Below, piece after piece: positions 35,008 through 44,660 of a DNA stretch of 57,984 bases. The stretch comes from Cyclobacterium sp. GTDB taxonomy: Bacteria > Bacteroidota > Bacteroidia > Cytophagales > Cyclobacteriaceae. Below the pieces are notes generated by a model that did no database searches, was not told the DNA's origin, and saw only the letters and a list, made by a program, of their open reading frames with translations. Every line of letters starts with the position of its first letter. Positions within the stretch are counted from its first letter, which is position 1. The position numbers and the translations under genes are program-made. The stretch covers positions 1 to 57,984 of the forward strand of contig NZ_JABURL010000072.1 in assembly GCF_014762705.1 (NCBI RefSeq). The letters are read 5' to 3'.

Positions 35008-35787
35008 TCAATTAACCTTAGCCATTCCATTTTTAGTAGCTATTTCATTGGCCAGGTTCAGGTAGGCCACCGCACCTTTTCCGGTGGCATCAAAAGCCAC
35101 AACCGGCATACCAAAACTTGGGGATTCACTTAATTTAACATTTCTTGGAATAATGGTTTCAAAGGTCATGTTTTTAAAATGCATTTTAACCTCATCTACC
35201 ACCTGGTTGGAAAGCCTTAGCCTGACATCATACATTGTCAGGAGAATGCCTTCTATTTCCAGATCCTGATTGAGTCTGGTCTGAATGATCTTAATGGTAT
35301 TCAATAGCTTGCCCAAGCCTTCCAATGCAAAGTATTCGCATTGAACAGGTATTATCACCGAATTGGCGGCTGTTAAGGCATTGATTGTGATCAAGCCCAG
35401 TGAAGGTGAGCAATCAATAATGATAAAATCATATCGTTCCCTGACTTTACTGATAACGGCTCTCATTTTTTCTTCCCTGTTTTCCAGATTAACCATTTCG
35501 ACTTCTGCTCCTACCAAATCAATATGAGAAGGAACAAGGTCCAGGTGGTCAATTTCGGTTGAAATGATAATCTCCTCGATTTCATTTTCATTAACCATAC
35601 ACTCATAAATGCTGGTATCAATGCTTTTAGGATCATACCCTAATCCAGAAGTGGTATTGGCCTGGGGATCTGCATCGATCACCAGCGTCTTGTATTCCAA
35701 AACAGCCAAACTGGCCGCCAGATTCATGGCCGTAGTGGTTTTACCCACTCCTCCTTTTTGATTGGCAATAGCAATTACTTTTCCCAT
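35008..35787 (-). CDS. parA: Chromosome-partitioning ATPase ParA (Soj)
   Basis: The 259-residue protein has the deviant Walker A KGGVGKTT (11-18), VIDADPQANTT (Walker A') and FIIIDCSPSLG (Walker B). There is no N-terminal DNA-binding extension, so it is a short chromosomal Soj-type ParA. It works with ParB, encoded next. It starts 6 bases after the UPF0173 hydrolase gene. Confidence 0.96.
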   Translation of the reverse strand: MGKVIAIANQKGGVGKTTTAMNLAASLAVLEYKTLVIDADPQANTTSGLGYDPKSIDTSIYECMVNENEIEEIIISTEIDHLDLVPSHIDLVGAEVEMVNLENREEKMRAVISKVRERYDFIIIDCSPSLGLITINALTAANSVIIPVQCEYFALEGLGKLLNTIKIIQTRLNQDLEIEGILLTMYDVRLRLSNQVVDEVKMHFKNMTFETIIPRNVKLSESPSFGMPVVAFDATGKGAVAYLNLANEIATKNGMAKVN

Positions 35788-35793
35788 TATTTC

Positions 35794-36477
35794 TTATAGC
35801 GTAATACTTTCCCCTATTTCAGGCAAGAACAATCTTTTACCGGCTTTTTCAGCCAATTGTTTTGCCTCTGATTTATTGATCCTGATGTATGGAAAGGTGT
35901 CATAGTGCATTCCTATGATTTTATCCGTACCTACAAAATCTGCTGCCTTGATGGCATCCTTGATGTCCATCGTAAAGTTATCTCCTACGGGCAATACAGC
36001 AAAATCTATGTCAAAGGAATCTGCAATTAATTTCATGTCATAGGTAAGAGCAGTATCCCCGGCAAAATAAAAATTACCCTGGTCGGAGGAAATGACAAAT
36101 CCTCCCGGATTTCCACCACTGGACCCATCCGGCATGGTACTGCTGTGAATAACATTCACATATTTTACAATTCCAAAATCAAAAGCCTTACTCCCCCCAT
36201 GATTCATGGGATGCACGTTTTTAATTCCCTTTTCCTGAAACCAGCTAATGATTTCAAAATTGGATACCAACATGGCAGAACTGTTTTTTGCAATCCTTTC
36301 CACATCAGCCACATGGTCTTCATGTCTGTGGGTAATTAAAATATATTCCGGATTTATTTCATCTACATTGATAGCCGAAGCCAGTGAATTGGGTGAAATA
36401 AATGGATCAAATAATATTTCAATTCCTTTAATCCTGGTCATAAAGCTTGAATGACCAAAATACTTGAGTTCAATCAT
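35794..36477 (-). CDS. Metallo-beta-lactamase-fold hydrolase (UPF0173)
   Basis: The 227-residue protein is a UPF0173 metal-dependent hydrolase: the HxHxDH zinc site is HRHEDH (50-55), with later ligands in NHGGSKAFDFG, FAGDTALT and GMHYDTFP. The family fold resembles UlaG-type lactonases; the substrate is unknown. It is the first gene of the operon that continues into parA, 6 bases away. Confidence 0.93.
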   Translation of the reverse strand: MIELKYFGHSSFMTRIKGIEILFDPFISPNSLASAINVDEINPEYILITHRHEDHVADVERIAKNSSAMLVSNFEIISWFQEKGIKNVHPMNHGGSKAFDFGIVKYVNVIHSSTMPDGSSGGNPGGFVISSDQGNFYFAGDTALTYDMKLIADSFDIDFAVLPVGDNFTMDIKDAIKAADFVGTDKIIGMHYDTFPYIRINKSEAKQLAEKAGKRLFLPEIGESITL

Positions 36478-36511
36478 ATAAATTTGATTTTCCTTTTCCT
36501 CATGGCTTTAC

Positions 36512-36519
36512 AAATATAT
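36512..36519 (-). promoter_or_regulatory. Possible -7 box for the UPF0173-parAB operon
   Basis: On the minus strand TATATTTG matches the Bacteroidota -7 consensus TAnnTTTG, 34 bases before the UPF0173 start. No TTG is found at the proper -33 spacing, so this is weak support. Confidence 0.3.
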
Positions 36520-36547
36520 CATTTAAATCGGAACTATGGACAGCTAC

Positions 36548-36571
36548 TTTTCCACATCAATTGGTGGAAAA
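36548..36571. repeat. Inverted repeat with DnaA-box-like arms
   Basis: TTTTCCAC (36548-36555) and GTGGAAAA (36564-36571) are perfect inverted copies separated by 8 bases. The left arm with its next base is TTTTCCACA, one base from the DnaA-box consensus TTATCCACA; the right arm, read on the other strand, is TTTTCCACC. It could bind DnaA, or be an operator for the UPF0173-parAB operon, whose start is 70 bases away. Confidence 0.45.
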
Positions 36572-36662
36572 CTCATGAATAATTATTGATAAGTCGCTTA
36601 GGTGACCTGTAATTACCCAATCGCAGCCGATTTAGGAAGATGAAAAGGACTCCAAAGGAGGC

Positions 36663-36824
36663 ATGAAATCAAGCCTAAAACAAGCGATACAGAAATATAT
36701 GATTTTCCAAACTGCTGTGATGCATCAAAATCAGCTTCTGCTCAGGTTTTCTCAACCTTCAGTGAGGTACAAGGCACCGCCGCTTTCAGTCAAACATACA
36801 CTTTTGAAACCCATCAAGCCTTAA
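36663..36824 (+). CDS. Doubtful 53-residue open frame
   Basis: An ATG at 36663 opens a 53-codon frame ending TAA at 36822-36824. The product is basic (MKSSLKQAIQKYM...LLKPIKP) with no known motif. AAAGGAGG ends one base before the ATG, too close for a normal ribosome site and not typical for this phylum. It may be a chance frame within a repeat or remnant. Confidence 0.18.
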   Translation: MKSSLKQAIQKYMIFQTAVMHQNQLLLRFSQPSVRYKAPPLSVKHTLLKPIKP

Positions 36825-36842
36825 TTTTCGGATCAAAACAGC

Positions 36843-38663
36843 TTACTTTTGCTTGCCCTTTCTTTTTTTAGGCTCGGTTTTTTTATTTTCTGCTGCCTTC
36901 ATGGCTTGCTCAATCCTCATTTGAAACTTGGATTTTTTCTTATTGGCATTTTTAGCTTTGCTCTCTTCAACTTTTTGCCTGATTTTGCTATCGTCTACAA
37001 ATTGCTTGATCAATGCCTGCTGTCCAAAGGTGACCATATTGGAAACGAAATAATAGAAACTCAAAGCCGCCGGGAAAGAGTTCAACACAAACATGAAAAC
37101 TACCGGCATGATATAACCGATGTTTTTCATGGGGCCTTGGGCTGTTGTCAGCTGATTGTTAAAATGTGTGTACGCTATCTGTGAAAGCGTCATCAACAGA
37201 GTAAACAAACTGACATGAGATCCATAAAATGGAATGGTAAAAGGCAGGTTCAAAATCGAATCGTAAGTAGAAAGGTCATGGGCCCAAAGGAAAGATTCCT
37301 GCCTCAATTCGATGGAATTGGGAAAGAAGAAGAACATGGCGAGCAAAAAAGGCATTTGCAGTACCATCGGAAGGCAACCGCTTATGGGACTGACGCCGAG
37401 CTGTGAAAAGAGTTTCATTTGCTCTTGCTGCATTTTGGTCTGATCATCCCCGTATTTCTCCTTCAATTCGTCAATCTCAGGTTTAATAACCCTCATTTTG
37501 GCCATTCCTATATAGGACTTGTAAGTCAATGGCAAAAGAAACAACTTAATGATAAAAACAATCAGGATAATGATTACCCCATAATTATCAAAAAATTTCT
37601 CCAGCCAATGGAAAAGGTTGACAATAATGTATTTGTTTACCCAACTCACAAAAACATACCCCATGTCTACATTATTATCAAACTCAGGGGTGACCTGCTT
37701 GAGGATTTTATAATTATTCGGTCCAAAATAGTAGGACACTTCTTCATTCAGGGGCAAAGATAAGGTAGCATACATGTTCTTCACCGAGGAGGCATCCAAA
37801 GGAGTCTCCTGAGCAAGGTTTCCATTATTAAACTGGTTTTCAGCAATAATGCCTGCGGTAAAAAACCGCTGTTTGAAAGCTACCCATTTCAAGGGTTCCC
37901 CTATTTGCTGGGCATCTTCTGAATCTCCCGTTGTCAGGTAATCATAATCTTCAGCAACGGTGTAATAATTCATATAAGTTTTCCTCCGGGATTCTTCCAG
38001 GTCTTCTTCCAGCATCATTAGCTCACTGCGCCAATTCATGGTCAGGATATCGTCAGATACCATGGCATTCAACCCTTTACCCTGTACAAGGTGGCTCATT
38101 TCATATCCACTTGCAGGCAAGCCATAAACTCTCTCCAAACTACCGGATCCTACACTGGCCGTGAAAATCAATTGATTGATCTCTACACCCTCTACCTCCG
38201 TGGTAGATTCCCTTACCTCGAAAAAGAGTTCATTCAAGCCGATTTTTCCCTGTCTGGTATTGATTTCATATTCCAGGTCTCCCGATTTCTGGTCAAACAA
38301 TATCAATGGCTGCTGATCAAAAGTTTTAAATCCTTTAACCTCTACCTGTTGAATTTCCCCACCTTTGTTGGAAAAAGTAACCTTAATATTCTCATTTTCT
38401 AAAATAAAGGATTCTTCCACTCCACTGGTAAGGCTAGAAAATTCTCCAAACTTTTGAAGTTTTTCTTTGCTCTTTATACTATCCGCCTGATCATCCGCTT
38501 CAAATTCAGTAAAGTCATCCTCATCCGTTTCTTTGGACTGAACCTGGGTGGATTTAGAGGTCTGGGGTTCGGTAACTGGTTCAGGGTCGCTCGCAAAAAA
38601 AAGTGAGTAAACCAATATTACCGCTGCGAAAAGAATTAGTCCTGTCGCTTGATTTTTATCCAT
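36843..38663 (-). CDS. yidC: Membrane protein insertase YidC
   Basis: The 606-residue protein has an N-terminal signal anchor (about 8-23), a large periplasmic domain (about 70-340), and the conserved insertase core with membrane helices (about 345-560; LIVFIIKLFLLPLTYKSY, QMPFLLAMFFFFPNSIELRQ), then a Lys-rich tail. It inserts proteins in the inner membrane, alone or with SecYEG. It follows pyrG after a 52-base gap, the usual pairing in Bacteroidota. Confidence 0.97.
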   Translation of the reverse strand: MDKNQATGLILFAAVILVYSLFFASDPEPVTEPQTSKSTQVQSKETDEDDFTEFEADDQADSIKSKEKLQKFGEFSSLTSGVEESFILENENIKVTFSNKGGEIQQVEVKGFKTFDQQPLILFDQKSGDLEYEINTRQGKIGLNELFFEVRESTTEVEGVEINQLIFTASVGSGSLERVYGLPASGYEMSHLVQGKGLNAMVSDDILTMNWRSELMMLEEDLEESRRKTYMNYYTVAEDYDYLTTGDSEDAQQIGEPLKWVAFKQRFFTAGIIAENQFNNGNLAQETPLDASSVKNMYATLSLPLNEEVSYYFGPNNYKILKQVTPEFDNNVDMGYVFVSWVNKYIIVNLFHWLEKFFDNYGVIIILIVFIIKLFLLPLTYKSYIGMAKMRVIKPEIDELKEKYGDDQTKMQQEQMKLFSQLGVSPISGCLPMVLQMPFLLAMFFFFPNSIELRQESFLWAHDLSTYDSILNLPFTIPFYGSHVSLFTLLMTLSQIAYTHFNNQLTTAQGPMKNIGYIMPVVFMFVLNSFPAALSFYYFVSNMVTFGQQALIKQFVDDSKIRQKVEESKAKNANKKKSKFQMRIEQAMKAAENKKTEPKKRKGKQK

Positions 38664-38715
38664 GATATAATCGTTTATTTAATAGGCCTTTACACCTTGA
38701 ACTGCTTATTTCTTT

Positions 38716-40338
38716 TTATGATTTATTTTGTTTTTTATCGATCATTGCTTTAATAAACCGCACAAACAAGGGATGAGGATTCAAAACGGTGCTTTTATAC
38801 TCCGGGTGAAACTGGGTACCGACGAACCATGGATGGTCTTTGATTTCCACAATTTCTACCAATCCTTTATCAGGATTCTTACCAGAGGCAATCATACCGT
38901 GTTTCTCAAATTCTTTCAGGTATTTGTTGTTAAACTCATACCTGTGCCGGTGTCGTTCAGTAATCTTTTGCTTGCCATAAGCTGTGAAAGCCCGGCTTCC
39001 CTTCACCAATTCACAGGGATAGGAGCCCAATCGCATGGTTCCGCCCATCTGGGTAATGTCTTTTTGCCCTTCCATTAAAAATATCACCGGATCTTTGCAA
39101 TCCGGTTTAATTTCAGTGGAACTTGCTTCGGTCAATCCCAAAACATTATTGGCAAACTCAATCACTGCTATCTGCATCCCAAGACAAATCCCGAAATAAG
39201 GGATTTGATTTATCCGGGCAAATTTAACCGCATCTAATTTACCTGCCAAACCCCTGATTCCAAATCCGGGAGCTACCAGCACACCATCCATATCTTGAAG
39301 CTTTTTATCCACGTTGTCTTTATTTACCTCTTCGGAAGAGATCAAATGAAGATTAACTTTACACTCCAGGGATGTTCCTGCATGGATAAAGGATTCAATA
39401 ATCGATTTATAGGCATCAGGGAGGGAAACATATTTTCCTATCAATGCCACATCCACTTCCATAGTAGGGTTTTTAAGCCTGCCCAAAAACTCCTTCCACT
39501 GTTCCAATTCGGTATTGGATTTGGAAGAAATTTTCAATTTGCTCATGACCCTTTCATCCAAACGTTCCTTTTTCATCAGCAAGGGGACATCATAAATGGA
39601 TGCCGCATCCATGGCTTCAATGACACAATTCAACTGAACATTACAGAAAAGGGCAATTTTCTTTTTTACATCCGAAGGAAGATGGTGTTCTGTCCTGCAA
39701 ACCAAAATATCCGGTTGCACTCCTGCTTCCAACAGTTGCTTAACAGAATGCTGCGTTGGTTTGGTTTTCAACTCCTTTGCTGCAGAGAGGTATGGAATCA
39801 GGGTAAGGTGAATCACCAGAATATTATTCGGTCCCAGGTCCCACCGGGCCTGTCTTACTGCTTCTACAAAAGGCAGGGATTCAATATCCCCTACACAACC
39901 TCCGATTTCGGTAATGATGACATCATACTTTCCATCACGACCCAGCTTATAGAAATTGTTTTTTATTTCATCTGTTATATGAGGTACCACCTGTACCGTT
40001 TTACCCAGGAATTCCCCTTTTCTTTCTTTTGTGATTACATTATTATAAATCCTGCCGGTAGTTACATTATTATCCTGGGAGGTGGTAGCATTCAGGAATC
40101 TTTCATAGTGGCCCAAATCCAGATCCGTCTCGGCCCCATCCTCTGTGACATAACATTCACCATGTTCATAAGGATTCAGGGTACCCGGATCTATGTTCAG
40201 GTATGGATCGAACTTTTGAATGGTTACGGAGATCCCTCTGGATTGCAAAAGTTTGGCAAGGGAGGCAGCAATAATACCTTTGCCGAGAGAAGAAGTGACT
40301 CCTCCTGTAATAAAGATGTGTTTAGCAGATAAACCCAT
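38716..40338 (-). CDS. pyrG: CTP synthase
   Basis: The 540-residue enzyme starts with [16 protein letters not shown] (synthetase domain) and contains [15 protein letters not shown]. Its C-terminal glutaminase domain has the nucleophile Cys in YFGICLGMQ and the HPE triad in QFHPEYKS. It makes CTP from UTP and glutamine. It heads the pyrG-yidC operon. Full length and start agree with the family. Confidence 0.98.
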   Translation of the reverse strand: MGLSAKHIFITGGVTSSLGKGIIAASLAKLLQSRGISVTIQKFDPYLNIDPGTLNPYEHGECYVTEDGAETDLDLGHYERFLNATTSQDNNVTTGRIYNNVITKERKGEFLGKTVQVVPHITDEIKNNFYKLGRDGKYDVIITEIGGCVGDIESLPFVEAVRQARWDLGPNNILVIHLTLIPYLSAAKELKTKPTQHSVKQLLEAGVQPDILVCRTEHHLPSDVKKKIALFCNVQLNCVIEAMDAASIYDVPLLMKKERLDERVMSKLKISSKSNTELEQWKEFLGRLKNPTMEVDVALIGKYVSLPDAYKSIIESFIHAGTSLECKVNLHLISSEEVNKDNVDKKLQDMDGVLVAPGFGIRGLAGKLDAVKFARINQIPYFGICLGMQIAVIEFANNVLGLTEASSTEIKPDCKDPVIFLMEGQKDITQMGGTMRLGSYPCELVKGSRAFTAYGKQKITERHRHRYEFNNKYLKEFEKHGMIASGKNPDKGLVEIVEIKDHPWFVGTQFHPEYKSTVLNPHPLFVRFIKAMIDKKQNKS

Positions 40339-40380
40339 AAGAACGCTTATATGAAATTTTGTTTATATTCTTATGGGATT

Positions 40381-40388
40381 CAAAATTA
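40381..40388 (-). promoter_or_regulatory. Possible -7 box for pyrG
   Basis: The minus strand reads TAATTTTG here, a full match to the -7 consensus TAnnTTTG and the same octamer as in the rpsF promoter. It lies 42 bases before the pyrG ATG. No TTG is present at the -33 spacing, so the call is tentative. Confidence 0.35.
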
Positions 40389-40534
40389 AGTAAAATAATT
40401 GACTTGGTTATGGCCAGACGGTTTAAAATTTTGGTGCCTAACCAAGGGCAAGCAGATCGAATGAAATAAAAAGGATTTAACCTACGTAGTAGCAAAGGTT
40501 TACCTCATTTAGGAAATTTTGAAACAAATTGTTA

Positions 40535-41371
40535 CTAATCCACAGTATTGATCAATGTACCGATCTTATCTATATGAATTTTTATTACATCTCCCGACTT
40601 TAGGGTGAAGCTCTGGTCAGGAACGATACCCGTACCGGTCATTAAAAAAGCACCTTTAGGAAAGGAATATTCTCTGAAAAGAAACTCCACCAACTGATTG
40701 AAATCCCTTTTTATTTGGTCTATGGAAATGGCATCACTAAAAACCAGGTTACTTTCCCGAATGATTTCCAGTTTTATTTCTGAAGTTGCCGGAAGAGGGC
40801 TATCTGTTACAAAAATGCAAGGCCCCAATGCGGCACATCCATCATAAATTTTGGCCTGGGGAAGGTACAAAGGATTCTCTCCCTCTATACTCCTTGAACT
40901 CATGTCATTGCCTATGGTATAACCGATGATTTTTCCTGAAGATGATACCACAAGAGTAAGTTCAGGTTCTGGTACGTCCCAGGTAGAATCCTTTCTTATA
41001 CGCACATTTTGCAAATGCCCTTTTACCCTTGGCCCGGTAGCTTTCATAAATAACTCCGGACGTTCTGCCAGATACACCTTCTCATAAAATGTGCCCCCAC
41101 CGCTGTCTTTGGATTCTTCCTGCCTGCCTAGTTTACTTCTGTAGTAGGTTACACCGCTGGCCCAGACTTCCTGATTTTCTACAGGAGGAAGCAAACCATT
41201 GGATATCCATTCATGGGCCTCTTCAGAGGGATCAGCATCATTGATGGTCGCTTCCATTTTCTGCAGCAGTTGGTCATCATTGATAAAAGTATCCCAATTT
41301 TCATTTTTTAAAGCATATAACTTATGGGCATTTTCTATAACAATCCCATGGGTGGTTCTATAAATTTTCAT
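40535..41371 (-). CDS. Fumarylacetoacetate hydrolase family enzyme, sugar-acid dehydratase candidate
   Basis: The 278-residue protein has the C-terminal FAH domain (about 95-275) with the metal-binding pattern [11 protein letters not shown] and [15 protein letters not shown], and the late [19 protein letters not shown]-fold enzymes include 2-keto-3-deoxy-pentonate dehydratases as well as hydrolases and decarboxylases. Here it closes a module with a GntP permease, a KDPG/KDPGal aldolase and a 2-keto-3-deoxygalactonokinase, so action on a 2-keto-3-deoxy sugar acid is the best guess. The exact substrate is unknown. Confidence 0.85.
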   Translation of the reverse strand: MKIYRTTHGIVIENAHKLYALKNENWDTFINDDQLLQKMEATINDADPSEEAHEWISNGLLPPVENQEVWASGVTYYRSKLGRQEESKDSGGGTFYEKVYLAERPELFMKATGPRVKGHLQNVRIRKDSTWDVPEPELTLVVSSSGKIIGYTIGNDMSSRSIEGENPLYLPQAKIYDGCAALGPCIFVTDSPLPATSEIKLEIIRESNLVFSDAISIDQIKRDFNQLVEFLFREYSFPKGAFLMTGTGIVPDQSFTLKSGDVIKIHIDKIGTLINTVD

Positions 41372-41404
41372 TTGCCGGGTTCATTTATTTTTGCTATATC
41401 ATTA

Positions 41405-42769
41405 TCAGGCTATCATCAAAGATACGATCAATACCAAAACAAAACCAGTAAGTGAAATGATCGTTTCCAAAACTGTCCAGGATTGAAGGGTTTCTTTTTC
41501 TGAAATATCTAAATATTTTTTCACCAACCAAAAGCCACTATCATTGACATGAGAAAGTATACAGGACCCTGCTGCTATGGCAATGCCTATCAATGCTTTC
41601 TGGGGATCTGAAATATCCATATCCATAATTATGGGAGCAACCATACCCGCCGCCGTTACCATGGCCACTGTGGCGGAACCCTGAATAACCCGAATGATCA
41701 CAGCAATCAAATAAGCCATAACGATTGGAGCCACGTTATAAGCGATGAATACCTCTGCCAAAGCCTCTCCTGCACCACTTTGTACCAGTATCTCCTTAAA
41801 CATTCCACCTGCACCGGTAATGACAATGATCAAACCTGCAGGAGCCAAGGCTTTATCTGAAAATTCCAATAATTGTTTGGCTTTAAACCCCTTTCTAAAG
41901 CCCAAAAAATAGGAAGCAATAAGGGTCGCAATGGTAAGTGCAATAAATGGATGACCTAGAAACTGGGCCAATTGAACCAAGGTGTTTTCCGGATCAAAAT
42001 ACCCCATGTCCAAAAGCATATCGGAGGAGGTGGCAATTAAAATCAGAAACAAAGGCAATATGATGATAAAAGCTATCATGAAAAAATCAGCTTTAGAGGC
42101 GACACTTTCCTTTTCATCCTTGAATTCAATGTGCTGTGGAACCGGCACAAATATTTTCTTCGAAATGTAACCTCCAAAGACCGGACCGGCCAGGATCGCA
42201 CATGGCAATCCAACCAATACCCCAAATAGGATCATCCATCCCAGCGGAGCGTTGATAATTTCTGCCACAGCTACCGGCCCAGGTGTCGGCGGTATAAATG
42301 CATGGGTAACTGCCATTCCTGCCAGAAGTGGAACAGCAAAATGTAACAAGGATTTTCCTGCTTTATGTGCCAGTGCATAGACCAGAGGAATCAATATGAT
42401 AAAGCCTACATCCAAAAATACTGGTATGGATACGATAAAACCTGTAAGCATCAATGCCCAGGAAGTTCGTTTTTCCCCAAAACCTCGGATGAGGTAGTGT
42501 GCCATGGTCTGGGCCCCTCCTGATACTTCAAGTAATTTTCCCAAAATAGCTCCCAGCCCTACGACAATAGTAATAAAGCCCAAAATATCTCCCATTCCCT
42601 TTTGAAGACTACCAATCAATTCCATAAAAGGCATACCTGCCGCTAACCCGACAAAGCAACTGGCCAATAGCAAGGAAATGAAAGCATGTACTTTCAATTT
42701 CATCACCAAAACCAATAAAAGTAAAATTGATAAAATAGTGATGGTTAAAAGGTAAATGGTCGGATCCAT
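41405..42769 (-). CDS. GntP family sugar-acid:proton symporter
   Basis: The 454-residue protein has about 12 membrane segments and GntP family signatures such as FIPPTPGPVAVAEI, SIPVFLDVGFIILIPL and the late HVNDSGFWLVKKY. GntP members import gluconate, galactonate or related acids. It lies between the aldolase gene (47 bases) and the FAH gene (33 bases), so it is likely the uptake step of this sugar-acid module. Confidence 0.95.
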   Translation of the reverse strand: MDPTIYLLTITILSILLLLVLVMKLKVHAFISLLLASCFVGLAAGMPFMELIGSLQKGMGDILGFITIVVGLGAILGKLLEVSGGAQTMAHYLIRGFGEKRTSWALMLTGFIVSIPVFLDVGFIILIPLVYALAHKAGKSLLHFAVPLLAGMAVTHAFIPPTPGPVAVAEIINAPLGWMILFGVLVGLPCAILAGPVFGGYISKKIFVPVPQHIEFKDEKESVASKADFFMIAFIIILPLFLILIATSSDMLLDMGYFDPENTLVQLAQFLGHPFIALTIATLIASYFLGFRKGFKAKQLLEFSDKALAPAGLIIVITGAGGMFKEILVQSGAGEALAEVFIAYNVAPIVMAYLIAVIIRVIQGSATVAMVTAAGMVAPIIMDMDISDPQKALIGIAIAAGSCILSHVNDSGFWLVKKYLDISEKETLQSWTVLETIISLTGFVLVLIVSLMIA

Positions 42770-42816
42770 GGATATTTAGGGTCTTAGGTTTAATAAAAGA
42801 TTAATGCGAAATAGTT

Positions 42817-43473
42817 TTAACCTTTCGGGCTATCTGCAAATTTTTGATAGGCTGCGAAAAAAGATTTCAGGTGCCTGGTCAGACCCTCCCAATCTTTCTT
42901 TTGCAGAAAATTTTTGGGGACCAATGCACTTCCAACTCCTACGGCTCTGGCTCCAGCTTCAAAATATTCCTGAATGTTGTCTTCATTGATCCCCCCGGTT
43001 GGCAATAGTTTGATTTCATTTAAGGGAGCCTGTATATCTTTGATATATCCGGGACCCATAGGTCCTGCCGGAAAAACCTTTACCATGGTAGCACCCATCT
43101 GCCAGGACTTGTAAATTTCAGTTGGGGTAAAAGCACCAGGGAAAACCGGGATTTTCTGGGCTACGCAGAAATTAATAACGTCAATATCTGAAATCGGTGT
43201 GACAATAAATTGAGCCCCGGCATCCAATGCCTCATGCATGTCATTCAAGTCGCATATGGTCCCTGCACCAATATTTAACACATCTCCAAAAGCCTCAACC
43301 AAACGCGAAATATCCGCAGTTGCATTGACAGAGTTTAATGTAATTTCCATGGTAGAAAGTCCTGCCGCCTGAAAACAAGAGGCAACCTGCATCAAGTCAT
43401 CACTATCGAGGTTTCGGAATATGGCTATAATCGGTGCTTTTTCAAAAGCTTCCCAGGAAAATGTTTTTCTCAT
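42817..43473 (-). CDS. KDPG/KDPGal aldolase (Eda/DgoA type)
   Basis: This 218-residue class I aldolase has TMEITLNS, GAGTI, FIVTPI and VKVFPAG; the Lys in VKVFPA forms the Schiff base with the 2-keto-3-deoxy-6-phospho sugar acid. The C-terminal LLPTGGINEDNI binds phosphate. It yields pyruvate and glyceraldehyde 3-phosphate. Beside a DgoK-type kinase its natural substrate is probably 2-dehydro-3-deoxy-6-phosphogalactonate, but KDPG is equally possible by sequence. Its start overlaps the kinase gene by 32 bases. Confidence 0.92.
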   Translation of the reverse strand: MRKTFSWEAFEKAPIIAIFRNLDSDDLMQVASCFQAAGLSTMEITLNSVNATADISRLVEAFGDVLNIGAGTICDLNDMHEALDAGAQFIVTPISDIDVINFCVAQKIPVFPGAFTPTEIYKSWQMGATMVKVFPAGPMGPGYIKDIQAPLNEIKLLPTGGINEDNIQEYFEAGARAVGVGSALVPKNFLQKKDWEGLTRHLKSFFAAYQKFADSPKG

Positions 43474-44437
43474 GTTTACCTATTTGATTTAATATTTCTA
43501 TTTGTCCATAGACAACAGCCTTTTCCACCATTTCAGGTGAAAGGACAGTTGAGGGAATTCCCATTACTTCCATTGCTTTTGAATAACTCCAGTGAAGTTT
43601 ACTGTCCGAACAAAGATACACAGGTCTCCGGATTTCATCTCCTAAAATACCAAGTTCGTTTCCAATCAACAAACCACTCAAATAATGATAATTCTCGAAT
43701 TTATTGAATTTGCCAAACAACTCTTTCGTCCTTACTTTAAAAAGTGCCGCCAGCAAATTACTGCTTCCACCATCCAATACTCCTTTTTCAAAAGCTTTTT
43801 CCATTTCAGGTGTCCTGGAGGAATTTTTTGAAACGCTTTTAGAAAGTATACTGGAGAAGGACATCAAATGAAAAACCTCACCTGTCATAAAGGTTCGAAA
43901 ATCCATTATTTTCTGATTGGCTACAAACAAATGTTTGGAATGCGTTCCGGGAAAGATAAAAATTCCACTTCCCTTAAAATCCTTCAATTGTCTGATAACA
44001 CCGATGAGCTGGGTTTCTTCCCCACGCATCACATCCTCTGCTGCCTGGACTCCGGAGAGTAAAAGTACCGGATGTTTAAAGGAATCATCCGCTTTAAAAA
44101 AATGCAGGTTCATGGATTTCCCTCCAATATCAAAGGGCAAACCCGAATAGGGCAATTCCATTAGCCCAATGCTGGAAGAAGCCATGCCTGAACAAACTAC
44201 CCATAATCCTTCCAGATTGACATTTAACTGTTTGGAAAAGCCTTTTATGCCCTTTTCTAAAAATCTGGAGAAATAAGTACTCCTATCCAGCGTGGGGCCA
44301 TCTTGCAGATAGGAAGAATTGACTGTCTGAACGCCATCTTCTGAACTGTATTCACCCAAAATGCTGGCATCTTTTTGATTCACCAGACGCAGTCTGAAGG
44401 AACTGGTACCCCAGTCACAACTTAAAAATCTTTCCAT
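43442..44437 (-). CDS. dgoK: 2-dehydro-3-deoxygalactonokinase
   Basis: With the ATG at 44437 (MERFLSCDWGTSSFRLRL) the protein is 331 residues. The phosphate-binding CDWGTSSFRLR lies right at the N terminus, as in the DgoK family. An ATG 12 codons upstream (44473) is also possible. IFPGTHSKHLFV and the late GLLIGNELG block fit the family. It phosphorylates 2-keto-3-deoxygalactonate for cleavage by the aldolase encoded next, with which it overlaps by 32 bases. No galactonate dehydratase (dgoD) is present nearby. Confidence 0.9.
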   Translation of the reverse strand: MERFLSCDWGTSSFRLRLVNQKDASILGEYSSEDGVQTVNSSYLQDGPTLDRSTYFSRFLEKGIKGFSKQLNVNLEGLWVVCSGMASSSIGLMELPYSGLPFDIGGKSMNLHFFKADDSFKHPVLLLSGVQAAEDVMRGEETQLIGVIRQLKDFKGSGIFIFPGTHSKHLFVANQKIMDFRTFMTGEVFHLMSFSSILSKSVSKNSSRTPEMEKAFEKGVLDGGSSNLLAALFKVRTKELFGKFNKFENYHYLSGLLIGNELGILGDEIRRPVYLCSDSKLHWSYSKAMEVMGIPSTVLSPEMVEKAVVYGQIEILNQIGKHEKNIFLGSF

Positions 44438-44600
44438 TAAACCATGCGTATTTTTGGGTTTATCCAAAGTCATCTTATTTGTAAAAACTAATGTCTTTGT
44501 ATTTTATTTTTGAAATTAGGAAAATCAGGTGAAAATTAAATCAAAATCCAATATTTTTAAATTTAACCCGGGTTCAAAACCAGAGTAGCAGATAAACATA

Positions 44601-44640
44601 AAAAAACCAGGGAACTTTTCCTTATTTAAAGTTCCCTGGT
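44601..44640 (-). terminator. Rho-independent terminator after the phospholipase C gene
   Basis: A 13-bp inverted repeat pairs ACCAGGGAACTTT (44606-44618) with AAAGTTCCCTGGT (44628-44640) over a 9-base loop. On the minus strand the stem is followed by the complement of AAAAA (44601-44605), a T-run. It ends the SusC-SusD-phospholipase C unit before dgoK. Confidence 0.88.
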
Positions 44641-44660
44641 AAATTATTCCAAAAAAGAAA

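Larger units (their letters stand above)
36478..36842. other. Intergenic region of about 365 bp upstream of the parAB operon
   Basis: This stretch is less AT-rich than other spacers here. It contains an inverted repeat with DnaA-box-like arms (36548-36571) and a 53-codon open frame (36663-36824), both listed separately. The part from about 36600 to 36830 has a coding-like composition without a known gene; it could be a dispersed repeat or a gene remnant. Confidence 0.5.

Noticed and set aside
35008-36842. parS sites for ParB.
   Set aside because: I looked for the TGTTTCACGTGAAACA-type palindrome around parAB and elsewhere and found none; CACGTG at about 9896 lacks the flanking arms.
39295-40332. 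A 345-codon plus-strand frame opposite pyrG.
   Set aside because: It is antisense to the highly conserved CTP synthase gene and its translation has no protein-like features.
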